Source: Nematopogon swammerdamellus
Lineage: Eukaryota; Arthropoda; Insecta; Lepidoptera; Adelidae
Assembly: GCA_946902875.1 (NCBI GenBank)
Contig: OX336359.1
Span: 744,001-808,000 of the forward strand
Length of the DNA stretch: 64,000 nt
Direction of reading: 5' to 3'
Position numbers and translations under genes: made by a program. Under the pieces are notes generated by a model. That model was not told the DNA's origin, did no database searches, and was given only the letters and a program-made list of their open reading frames with translations. Numbering within the stretch: position 1 is the first letter of the stretch; each line of letters starts with the position of its first letter. Positions 53,101 to 62,651 of this stretch are shown here, in pieces.

Positions 53101-56100
53101 GGAGGTAGTGGCCGAAAGGGATATGTATCAGAGGCAAGCGGCCGAAATCAAATCCAAATTTGATGACATCGAGCAGGACAGACTGGAGGCCAACGTCGAG
53201 GTGAAGGGAGTACCGCAGAATCAGGATCCGGCGCAGGCGCTGATGAAGCTCGCCACAGCTGTGCAGTTCCCACTGGAGCCGCGCGACGTGGTGTGGTGTC
53301 GTCGCCTGCCCGCGCTCGCCTCGCGCCCGCAGCCCCCGCCCATCCTCGCTCGTCTTAGCTCGGTGAGCAAGCGCGACGGCCTGCTGGAGGCGGTCAGAGG
53401 TGTAACCAAGCAGCCCACCAGCGTGCTCGTGGGCGGCGCGGCGCCACACACAAGGCTCTACATCAACGAACATCTGACGGCGCAGCGGAAGAAACTGCTA
53501 AGTGCTGCGAAAGACTACGCCAAGAACCACGAGGTTAGATTCGTATGGAGCAAGAGTGGTCGTATTCTGATGCGCCGGGAAGCTACATCGAGGGTGATAG
53601 AAGTGCGCGATGAAAAGGATTTTTTAAAGGTCAGCAAGGAACTAGACCAACCGACGAGAAAATAATCACAAATATAAAGAAGAAATTCTATAAATGTTAT
53701 TTTAATTTGTTTTTAGTTTCAAACATGAAAAATATGAAGTGTGAACTGCTTAAAAAAGTACAGATAAACTCCAAATTAGTAATTACGAATTTAGCCTTAA
53801 TTACGAATGTAGCCCGTAAGTTTATAAAATCGTGTGTAGGAAATATGTATTTTCACAATTTTTTATGTTTTATTTTACCTAAATTGAATATGAAATGTGA
53901 ACCGTATTCACTAAATTCGAAATTAATAACTGATATTTTAGCTAGCTATTTTGAAAATACATTGTTTGCAGGAAAATGTTCTTACCATTTTATAGTATTA
54001 ATATTACTTAGCGATAATATAAAGTGGGATGTGTATATAAAAGTACCAAAAAACTTGAATTTCTTAGATAAGGGTTTAGCTAGTAAGATTAAAATATCAT
54101 TGTGTGCAGGGAAAAGGTGTGCTGAATGTTACCAAAGACGCACAGAAATTTACTTACATAATGTCACATATTTTACACTGTATCTCATACAAAAATATAC
54201 ACACTCAAATAAACATATAAACAAAATTAAAATACTTATACATGTATACATAAAATACAAGTTACAAACAAAGCATATTAACAATAAAATTAAATACAAT
54301 ATATATAATCACTTTGCATCCATCAAACAACAGCCACCACACAAACTAATCAAATTTATCATAACCTGTTTATTATTACCTACTCACACAATTAGTAAAA
54401 ATGCCAGAACTTAATCATGAAGACTTTGGCACTGCCATTGATAATGACAATGTTGTACAGTCATATAGGGTCCTAGATCCAGAAGGTTGTAAAATATATT
54501 TTAGAAAAAAGAACTCTTTGAAATTCCTAACAGTAAATATTCGTAGTATCAACCAAAACTTCAACAATCTTTTAGTACTGTTGAGTCGGCTTGGTGTGCC
54601 CTTTGACTTCATAATATTGACTGAGTGTTGGATAAACAGTGATAACTACATACCTAAATACTTACCGGGGTATAAAGTATACAACACCACAAAACATACA
54701 AGACAAAATGACGGAGTCGTCGTCTATGCTAAGAGTGAGCTAGGGCTGCAGGTCGAGGAGCCTGCCTTAGCGGACGCGAACTGTATTTTAGTTCGTATTG
54801 GTAATGACTGTGCACTTCTTGCAGTGTATAGATCTCCCTCTGTTTATGATGTTACACATTTCCTGAATTCTCTACAAGATACAGTCGGCCGACTCAAAGT
54901 ATGCAAGTCCATAGTCTTAACTGGCGACATGAACATAGATATATCGAGCAATAATAAAGATCCTAGATCGAATAGATATATTTGCATGTGTGCGGAACTA
55001 GGGCTTTATCCCACCCTTACTTATCCAACGAGGGAAAACTCATGTCTCGATCATTACATGATCAAATCTTCATATAAAATAGCGACAATGGTCTGTGAAA
55101 CTCCCATTACTGATCATTATCCCATACTAGCTACCTTACATAAGGAACAAAAAAAAATCAGCAAGCAGCCAAAAATTACGAAGAAAATCAATTTTAAAAC
55201 TTTAATTGAAAGCATTAATGTCACTGCTTGGACACCAATTTTAGAACAAACTGACGTAAACATCGCAATGGACAAATTTATATCAATATTGCAAAATATT
55301 ATACATAAACATACAACCTATCATACAACTCCTAAAGCAGCCAGATCATATAGAGACTGGATAACACCGTCCCTTCTTAAGTGCATACATACCAGAGATC
55401 GTTTACATGTTCAAGCCAAGCTTGAACCCCACAACTTTTACTTGCAGCATAAGTATAGAACATATAGAAACACATGTAACCAAGCCGTAACTACATCTAG
55501 GAACAACCATTTCACTCAACGCTTCAATCAAAATCAACATAATGCGAGAAAAGTATGGCAAATTATGAAAGAAGCTGCTAATGTTGGCCCCACATGTGAG
55601 AGTTCATTACTAAATATGGTGGCTAATGAAGAACACACAAAAGCAAGAACCACGCTTAACTCATTTAATAACTTCTTCACCTCAGTTGGAAATAAATTAG
55701 CTCAGAATACTCTCACCTTGTTAAATATGACGGAAAAAGAACTAACGGAAATACAAGCAGGCGAAAATAATGGCTTTACTCCCCTTCTGTTCATGTGCCC
55801 TGCTGAGGAAATAGAAATCTACAAAATAATCACACAACTAAAATCTGATAGTTCACCTGGGTGGGAAGGCATAACAAATACATTTGTGAAGAACACCATA
55901 GCGTTTCTTATAGAACCAATAACTTATTTATGTAATTTGAGCTTAGGCACAGGTGTATTCCCAAATGCCTTGAAAAAATCATTAATCTGCCCAATACATA
56001 AGCAAGGAGACACAAAGGAACCAGGGAATTACAGACCTATATCTCTGTTGCCGATCTTCTCTAAAATCATCGAAAAAATTGTAAAAACACGTTTAACGAC

Positions 56101-59100
56101 TTATTTGGAAAAGAACAATCTAATTTCATCCAACCAATATGGTTTTAGAGAGGGCCGGTCTACTGAAGATGCAGTGCTGAAACTAGTAAACAATATAGCT
56201 GACGACCTTGATAACGGTAGAAAAGCTATGTCAGTGTTTATTGACCTAGCCAAAGCATTTGACACTGTTTCACATCCATTACTACTTAAAAAGCTAGAAA
56301 AATTAGGGGTAAAAGGAATAAACTTAGAGTGGTTTCGTAGTTACCTAACGGGCAGATCACAGCGTGTCAGGATAGGTGAAATGTTAAGTGATTCGAGTGA
56401 TATCAAATATGGTGTCCCACAAGGCAGTGTTTTGGGACCTGTCTTGTTTCTAATTTATATAAACGAATTATGTGACATGAATATTGCTGGAGGAAAAATA
56501 ACAACTTTCGCGGATGACACTGTATTAAATTTTGTTGCAAAAGACTGGGAGGAAGTTTTTATATTAGCTCAGAATGGGATAATGTCGGTCAAAAACTGGT
56601 TAGACAAAAATCTGCTGACAATGAATAGTGGAAAAACCAAATATATATGTTTTAATATGACAAAAGCATCACTTGCACCACACACACTTAAACTGCAGAT
56701 TCAGTCTCGCAAATACACAAACACTACATCCGTTACTGAATCTTCAGAGCACTCATCAGACATAACGCTGGAAAGAGTGGAGCATGTAAAATATCTAGGC
56801 GTCCTTATTGATAACAGATTATGTTGGAAACAACACATCGCTCAGTTGTCTGGGCGGATAAGGAGGTTAATATATTTTTTCAAGTGTATAAGAAATATAG
56901 TGAACCAAGCTACTCTGCGCATTGTCTACGTCGCACTATGTCAGTCTCTTTTAACATATTGCAATAAGGCCTGGGGAGGTGCGGCTAAGACTGAACTACT
57001 GGAATTAGAAAGAGCTGAACGAGCGGTATTGAAAGTTCTATTCCGTAAACCTTTTCGGTCTGATACGTTTGAGTTGCATCTCGAAACTAACACTCTAACA
57101 GTAAGACAAATGTTTATTAGTAGAGTTGTGGCTGCTTTCGTCCCAAACCTCGAAAAAGAAGCAAAGAAAGAAAAACATGGGATAAGGGGTCGAGCCACTA
57201 GGTATGGAAACAATGCCATGGTCCCTAAAGTTAAAACCAAATTTGGGCAAAGATTTTTACCTTTTTTGGCACCTTATCTCTGTAACAAAATTAACACTGT
57301 CTGCCAGTTACGAGAGTTGCAAGGAAAGACCCTTAAGAAACAGCTACATAATTACTTAATAAACCTTAACTATGCAGAGACTGAGCAGCTGTTTAATATA
57401 TTGTCCTGAAGTAATAATTTGTCATAGTATTATATACCCCACCTTCCCTATACACATACAATCACACGCCTTCACCTTTGCCATGCCATCACGCACACTC
57501 CTGTGTTAGAACACATTTAAAATTAGGTACACATGCACTTTAGATTAACAAAAAATTACAATGTATAAACATTCACATTCCTTCACACACACATGCATAC
57601 ACCCTCACAACCTCTCACACAACCAATACACCCTCACACACACATATATATATACATACATTCACATTACACTTTAAAATATTAAAATAAGGTAAATAAT
57701 TCATTACATAGTAGATAAGTCCTCTATAAGATAAGCCGTTTAATTTACCTACTTATGTTGTGCTCTTAAAAAACAAACTATGTTTAGTTTAAGAGACAAA
57801 AACTGTTCTTATCATGTAAGATGTAATCGAAAATAAATAAATAAATAAATAAATACCTACCTACCTCATTTGTCAAATGTTGACCCAGTGCACAGAAAAG
57901 TGCTAGCTGGAATATAGCCACCAGGCCAAGAAATAAATAAGCTGCGTTTCTTGGTTCCAGTAGTTCCTGAAATATTACGTAAACGTAAAATAACAAAAAA
58001 TTATCTACGTCATGGGAACTTTGGGAAAGTTTTGTATGTATGTACAGGAATTAGGAAACGCAGGATCGCACAAGTACTTATACGGAATACGAAATAGGTA
58101 CCAAAAATATTCTTGGTTTATGTAGATTGTAGGATTTCGACATACCTCAGCCGTGGCCATCAGGAACATAGAGAAACACAAGACAAAGGCGGATCCAAAT
58201 GATATGCACAGTAAGAAAGGTTTGATAACAATATTCAACCTGTGGCAATACCTGAAATTCAATTTAAAAAATATATTGAACACACTTCGCACGTCGAGAT
58301 TTAGAATCAATCAATCAATCAATACTAATAACAAATCTCTAAGGGATCGTCATGGAGTAAGTTACTTGTTATAGGAGATATTGCGTTTGTAGACTCTATG
58401 TATGATACTAAAACTAAATTGACGATTTTTAGAAATCCTTTCTGTATGTATGTATGTTCCTCCATAACTCTTAAAATGATCATCCGAATTCGATAAAACT
58501 TAGTACAAGCACATTTACCTATGTGGGACACAGGATAGGCTATATAAAATTCAGATTCGGTTACGGTAGGATGTGGCTCTCATACAAACCGAATTATCAT
58601 AGCCAATAACACCACTCCTCGCGAAACCACGCTCAGAGAGGCGCCATGCCAGCTATAAGGCGGATAAAAATATCGTCGTCTAATTTATTAAGACGCCTTT
58701 TGAGATGCAAACGTTATAGGTAACGGTGGAAGACCGTTCCATATTTTTGCACGATTGGAACGATTTCGAAAAGCGATCTGTTCTCAGAAATTTGGTATCA
58801 ACAACATGTGGATGTTCCTAGCGAGTACGACAGGTATGGCGGAGACAAATGGGGGCAGCAGGGATGAGAGAAGCAAATTCATCAGAACACCGGCCATGGT
58901 AGTACCTATAAAACAGGCTAAGGGAACCGATTGTTCGCCTGTGGCGCAATCATTGAAGTTCCTCCATGAGCTTGTGTCACCAATTAGGCGAATGGCGCGG
59001 CTCTGGATAGATTTCAAGGGACGATAACAAGTAAAGAAGGCTTCCTTCCCATACCCATAGATGACTGCATTATTCCATCACCACAAGCTTCCGCTTATAC

Positions 59101-61742
59101 ATACAGCATAAAGAGTTACTCCGGTCAGAAGAGAGGAGAAACATTTTATAAAAAACATATAAATATATTTATAAGTAGGTGAGCAATGAAAGGGTTAATG
59201 TAACTTTTTAAATAAATAAAACAATAAATAAAATGAATTGGGCATTAAAAAAATGATATTGCCTCTTCAAACCAACGTAGTGTCTGACGCAGTTGGCCAG
59301 TAAGACGTTACAATTCCACTCCCACAGCTCGCTGCCAGGCTGGCTCAGCTCGGAAGCCAGTTCATCCAGGTGGGACAATATGAACCTGATGATCCTCAGC
59401 TGACGGATGAGGTGTCCCACCAGGAGAGTGAGCAGTGATGACATGGCGGCGAAAACTACAGTAATAAAGATACAAATTACTCATCATGACTTAAGGATCG
59501 ACGGCATTTTTTTTTTTTTTTATGTAATCCGGTATGGGTGGCTGAGTCGGAGGGGCCAAAGCACATGCTCTAACCAGCCAATATCACCTCCGAGAAAGTA
59601 GGTGCCATACCGGAGACTTCCCTGGATTGCTGGCTATACTGGACTAGAGGAGAACACAACCGAGGTTGCTTGCGGCCATCTTACATCCAGTACGGTGGTA
59701 CCAACCCAGTCGGCTACAATTTGAGCCTACCACCTAGTAAGGGGCAAAGGAAGGGACCTACAGTTTTACACCGGTTCCGAACGGTGAAGCAGCGGCATGG
59801 CGCCCCCCTGTATAAACCAAACCTGTGGGAGCAATGGTGTCTCCGCATGGCAGAGAAATGAAATTGTGGCAGTCATGCACGTCAGTATTTTGCGGTCGGC
59901 GACCTTCTACCTTCAACGCGTCGAATATAGGTTTAGTTAAATTGGTGACCACGACTTAATTTTTTAATTTTTTTTTATGGAAACTGAGACGGTTGGCTAC
60001 AACACCTACAAATCGTGATGTCAGCCCATAACACCGGGTGAACAAAGTGCCATATCAGTGCTTCCCTTCATTTCATGCTGTCGGCTACACTGAACTGGAC
60101 GGAAAACACAAACTATTTACAAAGCCGTTTCGACCGACGTTTCATTCAGTGCGGTGATACCAATCCGGGCGGGATATACCCTACCACCTAGTAAGGTAAG
60201 AAGGGAAATTTGAAATAATTATTATTGTTTAAATTGTAGAATGTAATTACATACATACATACATAACTCACGCTTTTGTATCCCGACAATCAGGGTGAGC
60301 AGAGCAATCGGCTATAAGTTCATACATACATACACATACATAACGTCACGCCTGCCTGCCTCCCAGTGGGGCAGGCAAAGACAACAGACCCAACCCACGC
60401 AAACAACCCAACCTCCAAGCGCCACGATCCTGACACACTTTTGCCGCCTCTTCCACTCTCATAATGTTCTTCATACATGCTCGTCGGTTACGGGTCCTAC
60501 GCACCTGACCCTTTTCGAGCACATGTCCGATCTGGTCCACGTACGTGCGTCTAGGGCGACCCTTCCCGACTCTTCCACTAACATTCGCTCCATAGATTTC
60601 TTTCATTAGTTTTCTATCATCCATTCTACAGACACACATACTCCTCCTATTCCACACATACTCCTCTCAAGGCGCGCATTTCAACATCATTTATCCTGCT
60701 CTCATGCTTCGCCTGCCATACCAAACTTTCACTCCCAAGTACTCTGGTAAATTAAAGCACAACACCGACCACCACGTTTAGCACAGTATACGGACAAGAT
60801 AACTATCAAGCAGCAAGTGAGGCACGAAGACCCACCTGCTGCATGACAAGGTGGAACGACCGCGCCAAGGTGAGAGGTGGCTAGCCTTTCGCCCTTTAGC
60901 GCGACATCTTGTCCTTATCCCTTGGTCGCCTTTTACGACATGCACGGGGATATATGCAGTGGGGCTATTCTTTTTAAGTACCGGCCCCACACGGTAGTAG
61001 TAGTAGTAGAATGTAATTAATGTAATTAATATGCTTACCACAAGCAATGTACGTGTTGAAATATATATGCATTACGTATGTAATCTGGTACATAGGACTT
61101 TTTTGCTCATTCCATGGAAATTGTATATTTAGAGCTAAAATAAGACAAATAATGAAGCATGAATGTTGTAACGGATTGATCATTTACGGTAGGAATCAAT
61201 GATAAGTACTTACGAAGTTCTCTGTAATGTATCTCAGGTGATATTAATCCTAAAATAATTGGAGTAATGTCAAAAATCTTTCCAATGGAATTACAAGCTG
61301 TAGAAAAAGTGATTAGACAAATTTGAAACACGCGCAGAACTTCAACTCTTGATTCATTAAGAAGGTTTACTAGGTCTGCAGATGTAGGCCCAATCATTCC
61401 CTTCTTAGTGATGTAGCACACGAGTGGTAGTTTATATGCGTAATCGTTAAGAATGAATTCATCGACCATCTCTTTGATTTCGTCTCTATATATCATGTGA
61501 CACACTAGTTCAACTGTTATCACTAAACATGTCACGTTAACCGCGATGGCTTCTGCGAATGCATCCAAATTATCATTGTTATTGACCATGAAGTATATTC
61601 CTCCTGCGACTATAAGCGCGCTCGTTATGATGTTAAAAAATTGCCAAAACTTTAGTTTTGTAAATGTTTCCCTGTCGTATAAGTAAGTAAAGCCAGTGGA
61701 TGTTAGAATTATGTTCAGAAATGTTAGCGCTTTTCTCGACAT
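50160..61742 (-). CDS. Odorant receptor gene C, seven exons, 412 aa, LINE in intron 5, GC splice donor after exon 3
   Basis: More divergent 7tm_6 odorant receptor. Exons: 61742-61214, 61134-61039, 59455-59263, 58251-58146, 57966-57865, 50974-50819 and 50216-50160. The sum is 1239 nt including TAA. I chose ATG 61742 (MSRKALTFLN) because it aligns with the A and B starts; an upstream in-frame ATG at 61787 would add 15 residues. Exon 1 is two codons shorter than in A and B, and exon 6 one codon longer. The end reads SSMSYFTMLLSVTDQ. Exon 3 is followed by GCAATA, where A and B have GTAAGG, so splicing needs a non-canonical GC donor. Intron 5 holds a full-length LINE on the opposite strand plus an older LINE fragment. 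Otherwise the frame is open throughout. Ligand unknown. Confidence 0.82.
51060..52137 (+). pseudogene. 3'-terminal fragment of another non-LTR retrotransposon ORF
   Basis: A frame open from about 51240 to TAA at 52005 encodes a retrotransposon C-terminal region: AASRWETGAWLEAYPAPQLG, a Cys/His knuckle CVCGAIVDALGHHGLSC, HAAINNIIKRSLAS, KKPDGVTMVPWEGGRALIWD and VAFAVETLGSW. A 3' UTR with AATAAAG follows to about 52137. Everything upstream (endonuclease, RT) is missing, so it is a 5'-truncated insertion. The string aagtctacgaa occurs at 51253-51263 and again at 52152-52162 and may be its target duplication. The clade is uncertain. Confidence 0.65.
52664..53665 (+). CDS. LINE ORF1 with PHD finger and coiled coil (333 aa)
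   Basis: RNA-binding/chaperone component of the retrotransposition complex. Residues about 4-56 form a C4HC3 PHD-type zinc finger (CKIC...CVGECSQWFHIKC...CGKC). Residues about 80-175 are coiled coil (QLQQDVKLILSSIQKI, ELEKETKAQAATIKQLKEVV). The C-terminal half (about 175-330) is an RNA-binding-like region with EANVEVKGVPQ and RLYINEHLTAQRKKLLSAAK. PHD-containing ORF1 is typical of CR1/L2-group LINEs. ATG 52664 is the first in frame. Confidence 0.85.
   Translation: MSNCKICSEKISPRTKPGIQCVGECSQWFHIKCAKISNTTLDAVKAGEVEWKCGKCKKCAIQNISISEEVASPGPFSARLDISNAVSQLQQDVKLILSSIQKINTTQSEMRETQNDMLKLLQFQGERIDELEKETKAQAATIKQLKEVVAERDMYQRQAAEIKSKFDDIEQDRLEANVEVKGVPQNQDPAQALMKLATAVQFPLEPRDVVWCRRLPALASRPQPPPILARLSSVSKRDGLLEAVRGVTKQPTSVLVGGAAPHTRLYINEHLTAQRKKLLSAAKDYAKNHEVRFVWSKSGRILMRREATSRVIEVRDEKDFLKVSKELDQPTRK
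53666..53724 (+). other. Spacer between LINE ORF1 and the intermediate ORF
   Basis: 59 bp, AT-rich, no feature recognised. Including the intermediate ORF, ORF1 and ORF2 are 735 bp apart. Confidence 0.5.
53725..54414 (+). CDS. Unidentified intermediate ORF of the LINE (229 aa), overlaps ORF2 start
   Basis: I do not recognise this frame. From ATG 53725 it runs 229 codons to TAA 54414, overlapping the ORF2 ATG (54401) by 14 nt in another frame; an arrangement like this could allow termination-reinitiation. The protein is Lys/Asn/Ile-rich and appears built of three imperfect repeats beginning NMKCELLKKV, NMKCEPYSLNSK and NIKWDVYIKV, the last two with an AGKC/AGKR motif. Low GC makes long chance ORFs likelier here, so it may be only an AT-rich spacer. 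Confidence 0.4.
   Translation: MKNMKCELLKKVQINSKLVITNLALITNVARKFIKSCVGNMYFHNFLCFILPKLNMKCEPYSLNSKLITDILASYFENTLFAGKCSYHFIVLILLSDNIKWDVYIKVPKNLNFLDKGLASKIKISLCAGKRCAECYQRRTEIYLHNVTYFTLYLIQKYTHSNKHINKIKILIHVYIKYKLQTKHINNKIKYNIYNHFASIKQQPPHKLIKFIITCLLLPTHTISKNART
54401..57409 (+). CDS. LINE ORF2: AP endonuclease and reverse transcriptase (1002 aa)
   Basis: Catalyses target-primed reverse transcription. Endonuclease (about 20-250): LTVNIRSINQNF, ILTECW, NDGVVVYAKS, LTGDMNID, CLDHYMIKSS and TDHYPILA. Reverse transcriptase (about 470-760): SDSSPGWEGI, NYRPISLLPIFSKIIEKI, NQYGFREGRSTEDAV, SVFIDLAKAFDTVSHPLLLK, YGVPQGSVLGPVLF and the catalytic FADD in TTFADDTVL. The C-terminal region includes VKYLGVLIDNRLCWKQHI and AWGGAAKTELLELERAERAV. 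No stops or frameshifts were seen. The length and the patterns LNIRSI and FRxGRST fit CR1/L2-group elements. It probably encodes an active or recently active enzyme. Confidence 0.93.
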   Translation: MPELNHEDFGTAIDNDNVVQSYRVLDPEGCKIYFRKKNSLKFLTVNIRSINQNFNNLLVLLSRLGVPFDFIILTECWINSDNYIPKYLPGYKVYNTTKHTRQNDGVVVYAKSELGLQVEEPALADANCILVRIGNDCALLAVYRSPSVYDVTHFLNSLQDTVGRLKVCKSIVLTGDMNIDISSNNKDPRSNRYICMCAELGLYPTLTYPTRENSCLDHYMIKSSYKIATMVCETPITDHYPILATLHKEQKKISKQPKITKKINFKTLIESINVTAWTPILEQTDVNIAMDKFISILQNIIHKHTTYHTTPKAARSYRDWITPSLLKCIHTRDRLHVQAKLEPHNFYLQHKYRTYRNTCNQAVTTSRNNHFTQRFNQNQHNARKVWQIMKEAANVGPTCESSLLNMVANEEHTKARTTLNSFNNFFTSVGNKLAQNTLTLLNMTEKELTEIQAGENNGFTPLLFMCPAEEIEIYKIITQLKSDSSPGWEGITNTFVKNTIAFLIEPITYLCNLSLGTGVFPNALKKSLICPIHKQGDTKEPGNYRPISLLPIFSKIIEKIVKTRLTTYLEKNNLISSNQYGFREGRSTEDAVLKLVNNIADDLDNGRKAMSVFIDLAKAFDTVSHPLLLKKLEKLGVKGINLEWFRSYLTGRSQRVRIGEMLSDSSDIKYGVPQGSVLGPVLFLIYINELCDMNIAGGKITTFADDTVLNFVAKDWEEVFILAQNGIMSVKNWLDKNLLTMNSGKTKYICFNMTKASLAPHTLKLQIQSRKYTNTTSVTESSEHSSDITLERVEHVKYLGVLIDNRLCWKQHIAQLSGRIRRLIYFFKCIRNIVNQATLRIVYVALCQSLLTYCNKAWGGAAKTELLELERAERAVLKVLFRKPFRSDTFELHLETNTLTVRQMFISRVVAAFVPNLEKEAKKEKHGIRGRATRYGNNAMVPKVKTKFGQRFLPFLAPYLCNKINTVCQLRELQGKTLKKQLHNYLINLNYAETEQLFNILS
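57410..57857 (+). other. 3' UTR and (AAAT)n tail of the LINE
   Basis: AT-rich with CA-rich microsatellite patches (57560-57660), ending in repeated aaat units directly against gene C intron 5 sequence (ctacctacctc on the plus strand). No ORF. Confidence 0.7.
58590..59060 (-). pseudogene. Jockey-type LINE ORF2 C-terminal remnant
   Basis: The minus frame includes IQSRAIRLIGDTSSWRNFND, then shifted matches to the same LINE family as 32270-32835; its 3' end (complement of ctcgcgaaaccacgctcag) lies at 58618. Inside intron 3 of gene C. Confidence 0.6.
59507..59795 (-). mobile_element. tRNA-headed SINE, head truncated
   Basis: T run 59507-59521, then tatgtaatccggtatggg and the family body to about 59790; the tRNA part is lost. 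Lies just above gene C exon 3. Confidence 0.78.
59968..60210 (-). mobile_element. SINE body fragment of the 5S-headed family
   Basis: Tail tttatggaaactgagacgg, body with gtgcttcccttc and cggctacactgaactgga, ending at gtaaggtaagaaggg; head absent. Confidence 0.7.
60330..60760 (-). pseudogene. LINE C-terminal remnant with 'GRPRRTYVDQI' motif
   Basis: The minus frame reads GKGRPRRTYVDQIGHVLEKG, QVRRTRNRRACMKNIMRVEE, AAKVCQDRGAW, a common end of insect LINE proteins. Its 3' terminus (complement of acgtcacgcctgcctgcctc) also ends the short copies at 24365-24405 and 35830-35870. Confidence 0.65.
60780..60997 (-). mobile_element. GC-rich leader module attached to a different body
   Basis: The complement starts ccgtgtggggccggtac, tagccccactgcatatat and gtcgtaaaaggcgac, like the SINE leader at 62953, but continues into unrelated sequence (cgcgctaaagggcgaaag...ccttgtcatgcagcagg). 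Evidence that the leader is a separate mobile module. Confidence 0.6.
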
Positions 61743-61885
61743 GTTCGACGACACGTTTGCAGTTAGTAGGAATATTGAATGCACCAATCAGGTTTCTTCG
61801 TGTGATATTTTTTATAATGACCGCTATGTTGAATTTTTTAGCACTTAAGTACGTTTTAAAGTTAAGAAGAGACGTTGGTTGAAAT
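61743..61885 (-). promoter_or_regulatory. Upstream region of gene C, repeated at pseudogene P
   Basis: The sequence around 61765-61880 recurs upstream of pseudogene P at 23918-24013, and a second time in tandem at 24068-24180. Shared strings are gaatattgaatgc, ggtttcttcgtg and ttgaattttttagcac. It is the likely 5' flank or promoter of the C-type genes. Three copies survive although only one still drives an intact exon 1. Confidence 0.45.
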
Positions 61886-62651
61886 TGACGTCCATTATTC
61901 ACTGTTGATTTTTTTTTTTCAATTTTGTAATCATTTAAGTGCATATTTTATGAGTCATTCCGGTGAAGATAAATACCCCGAGGATTTTTTTAAAACATGG
62001 TTAGCTACTTCACCGTTCCTGCTGGATCTAGTTGTCATGTCGTGCTTCCCTTTGACGAAACATGCACAGCATGCAGAAAAGCTGATCGCGCTTGATACTC
62101 AGGACGAATTAATGAAATGATCGTGTTTCTGGTGAGGAAACTAAACAGAGATGAGTAGGCACACTGCCGCCGCGCCGGCTCGAGTTGCGGCGTAGGTCTG
62201 GGAGGACTGACGTCCCCAGATTTGTATAACTAGTAGGTAAGTACGTAAAAGCACCCGTAATTAATAGGAAGAAAAATAAATAATTCAATAGGAAGCGAAC
62301 AAATAACTCCACAATATTTATTAAATGACAAATTAAATTATTATTAAATGTTATACCTATTTCTTAATCATGCAGATAAGCATACAATTTATGTAATTCT
62401 ATTATTTATAAAAATATGTTTTATTAACTATTACTAAACTTATATATAACACACGTTTATCACGTTTGTGATTAACAATATAAGTACCTACGGTATTTAA
62501 GAAACAACTTAAAATACAGTTCTATGCAGATTTGTGTTTTATTTGTATACTTGATTACATTATTTATACCTAATATATATTATTACAATAATTGTAAATA
62601 ACCTGTCTAATAAATAATAAATAATAGGTACTTAAACACTAAAACAAAAGT
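61886..62651. other. Spacer between gene D 3' end and gene C promoter
   Basis: Paralogous to 24240-26600: attccggt...ccccgaggat (61955) matches attccggtcagagaaaatat (24428), and 62500-62640 matches 26430-26600. AT-rich, no gene. Confidence 0.5.

Larger units (their letters stand above)
52160..57857 (+). mobile_element. Full-length CR1/L2-like LINE in intron 5 of gene C
   Basis: Carries a 5' UTR, PHD-finger ORF1, an intermediate ORF, EN-RT ORF2 and a 3' UTR ending in an (AAAT)n tail at about 57826-57857. Both main ORFs are open with catalytic motifs present. The 5' boundary (about 52160) is uncertain because no clear target duplication was found. It is oriented opposite to the host gene; the tail stops about 8-11 bp from the gene C exon 5 splice donor. 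Confidence 0.85.

Noticed and set aside
54401..57409. Host gene with endonuclease/RT domains
   Set aside because: Intronless EN-RT ORF paired with a PHD ORF1 and a simple-repeat tail: a LINE, not a domesticated gene.
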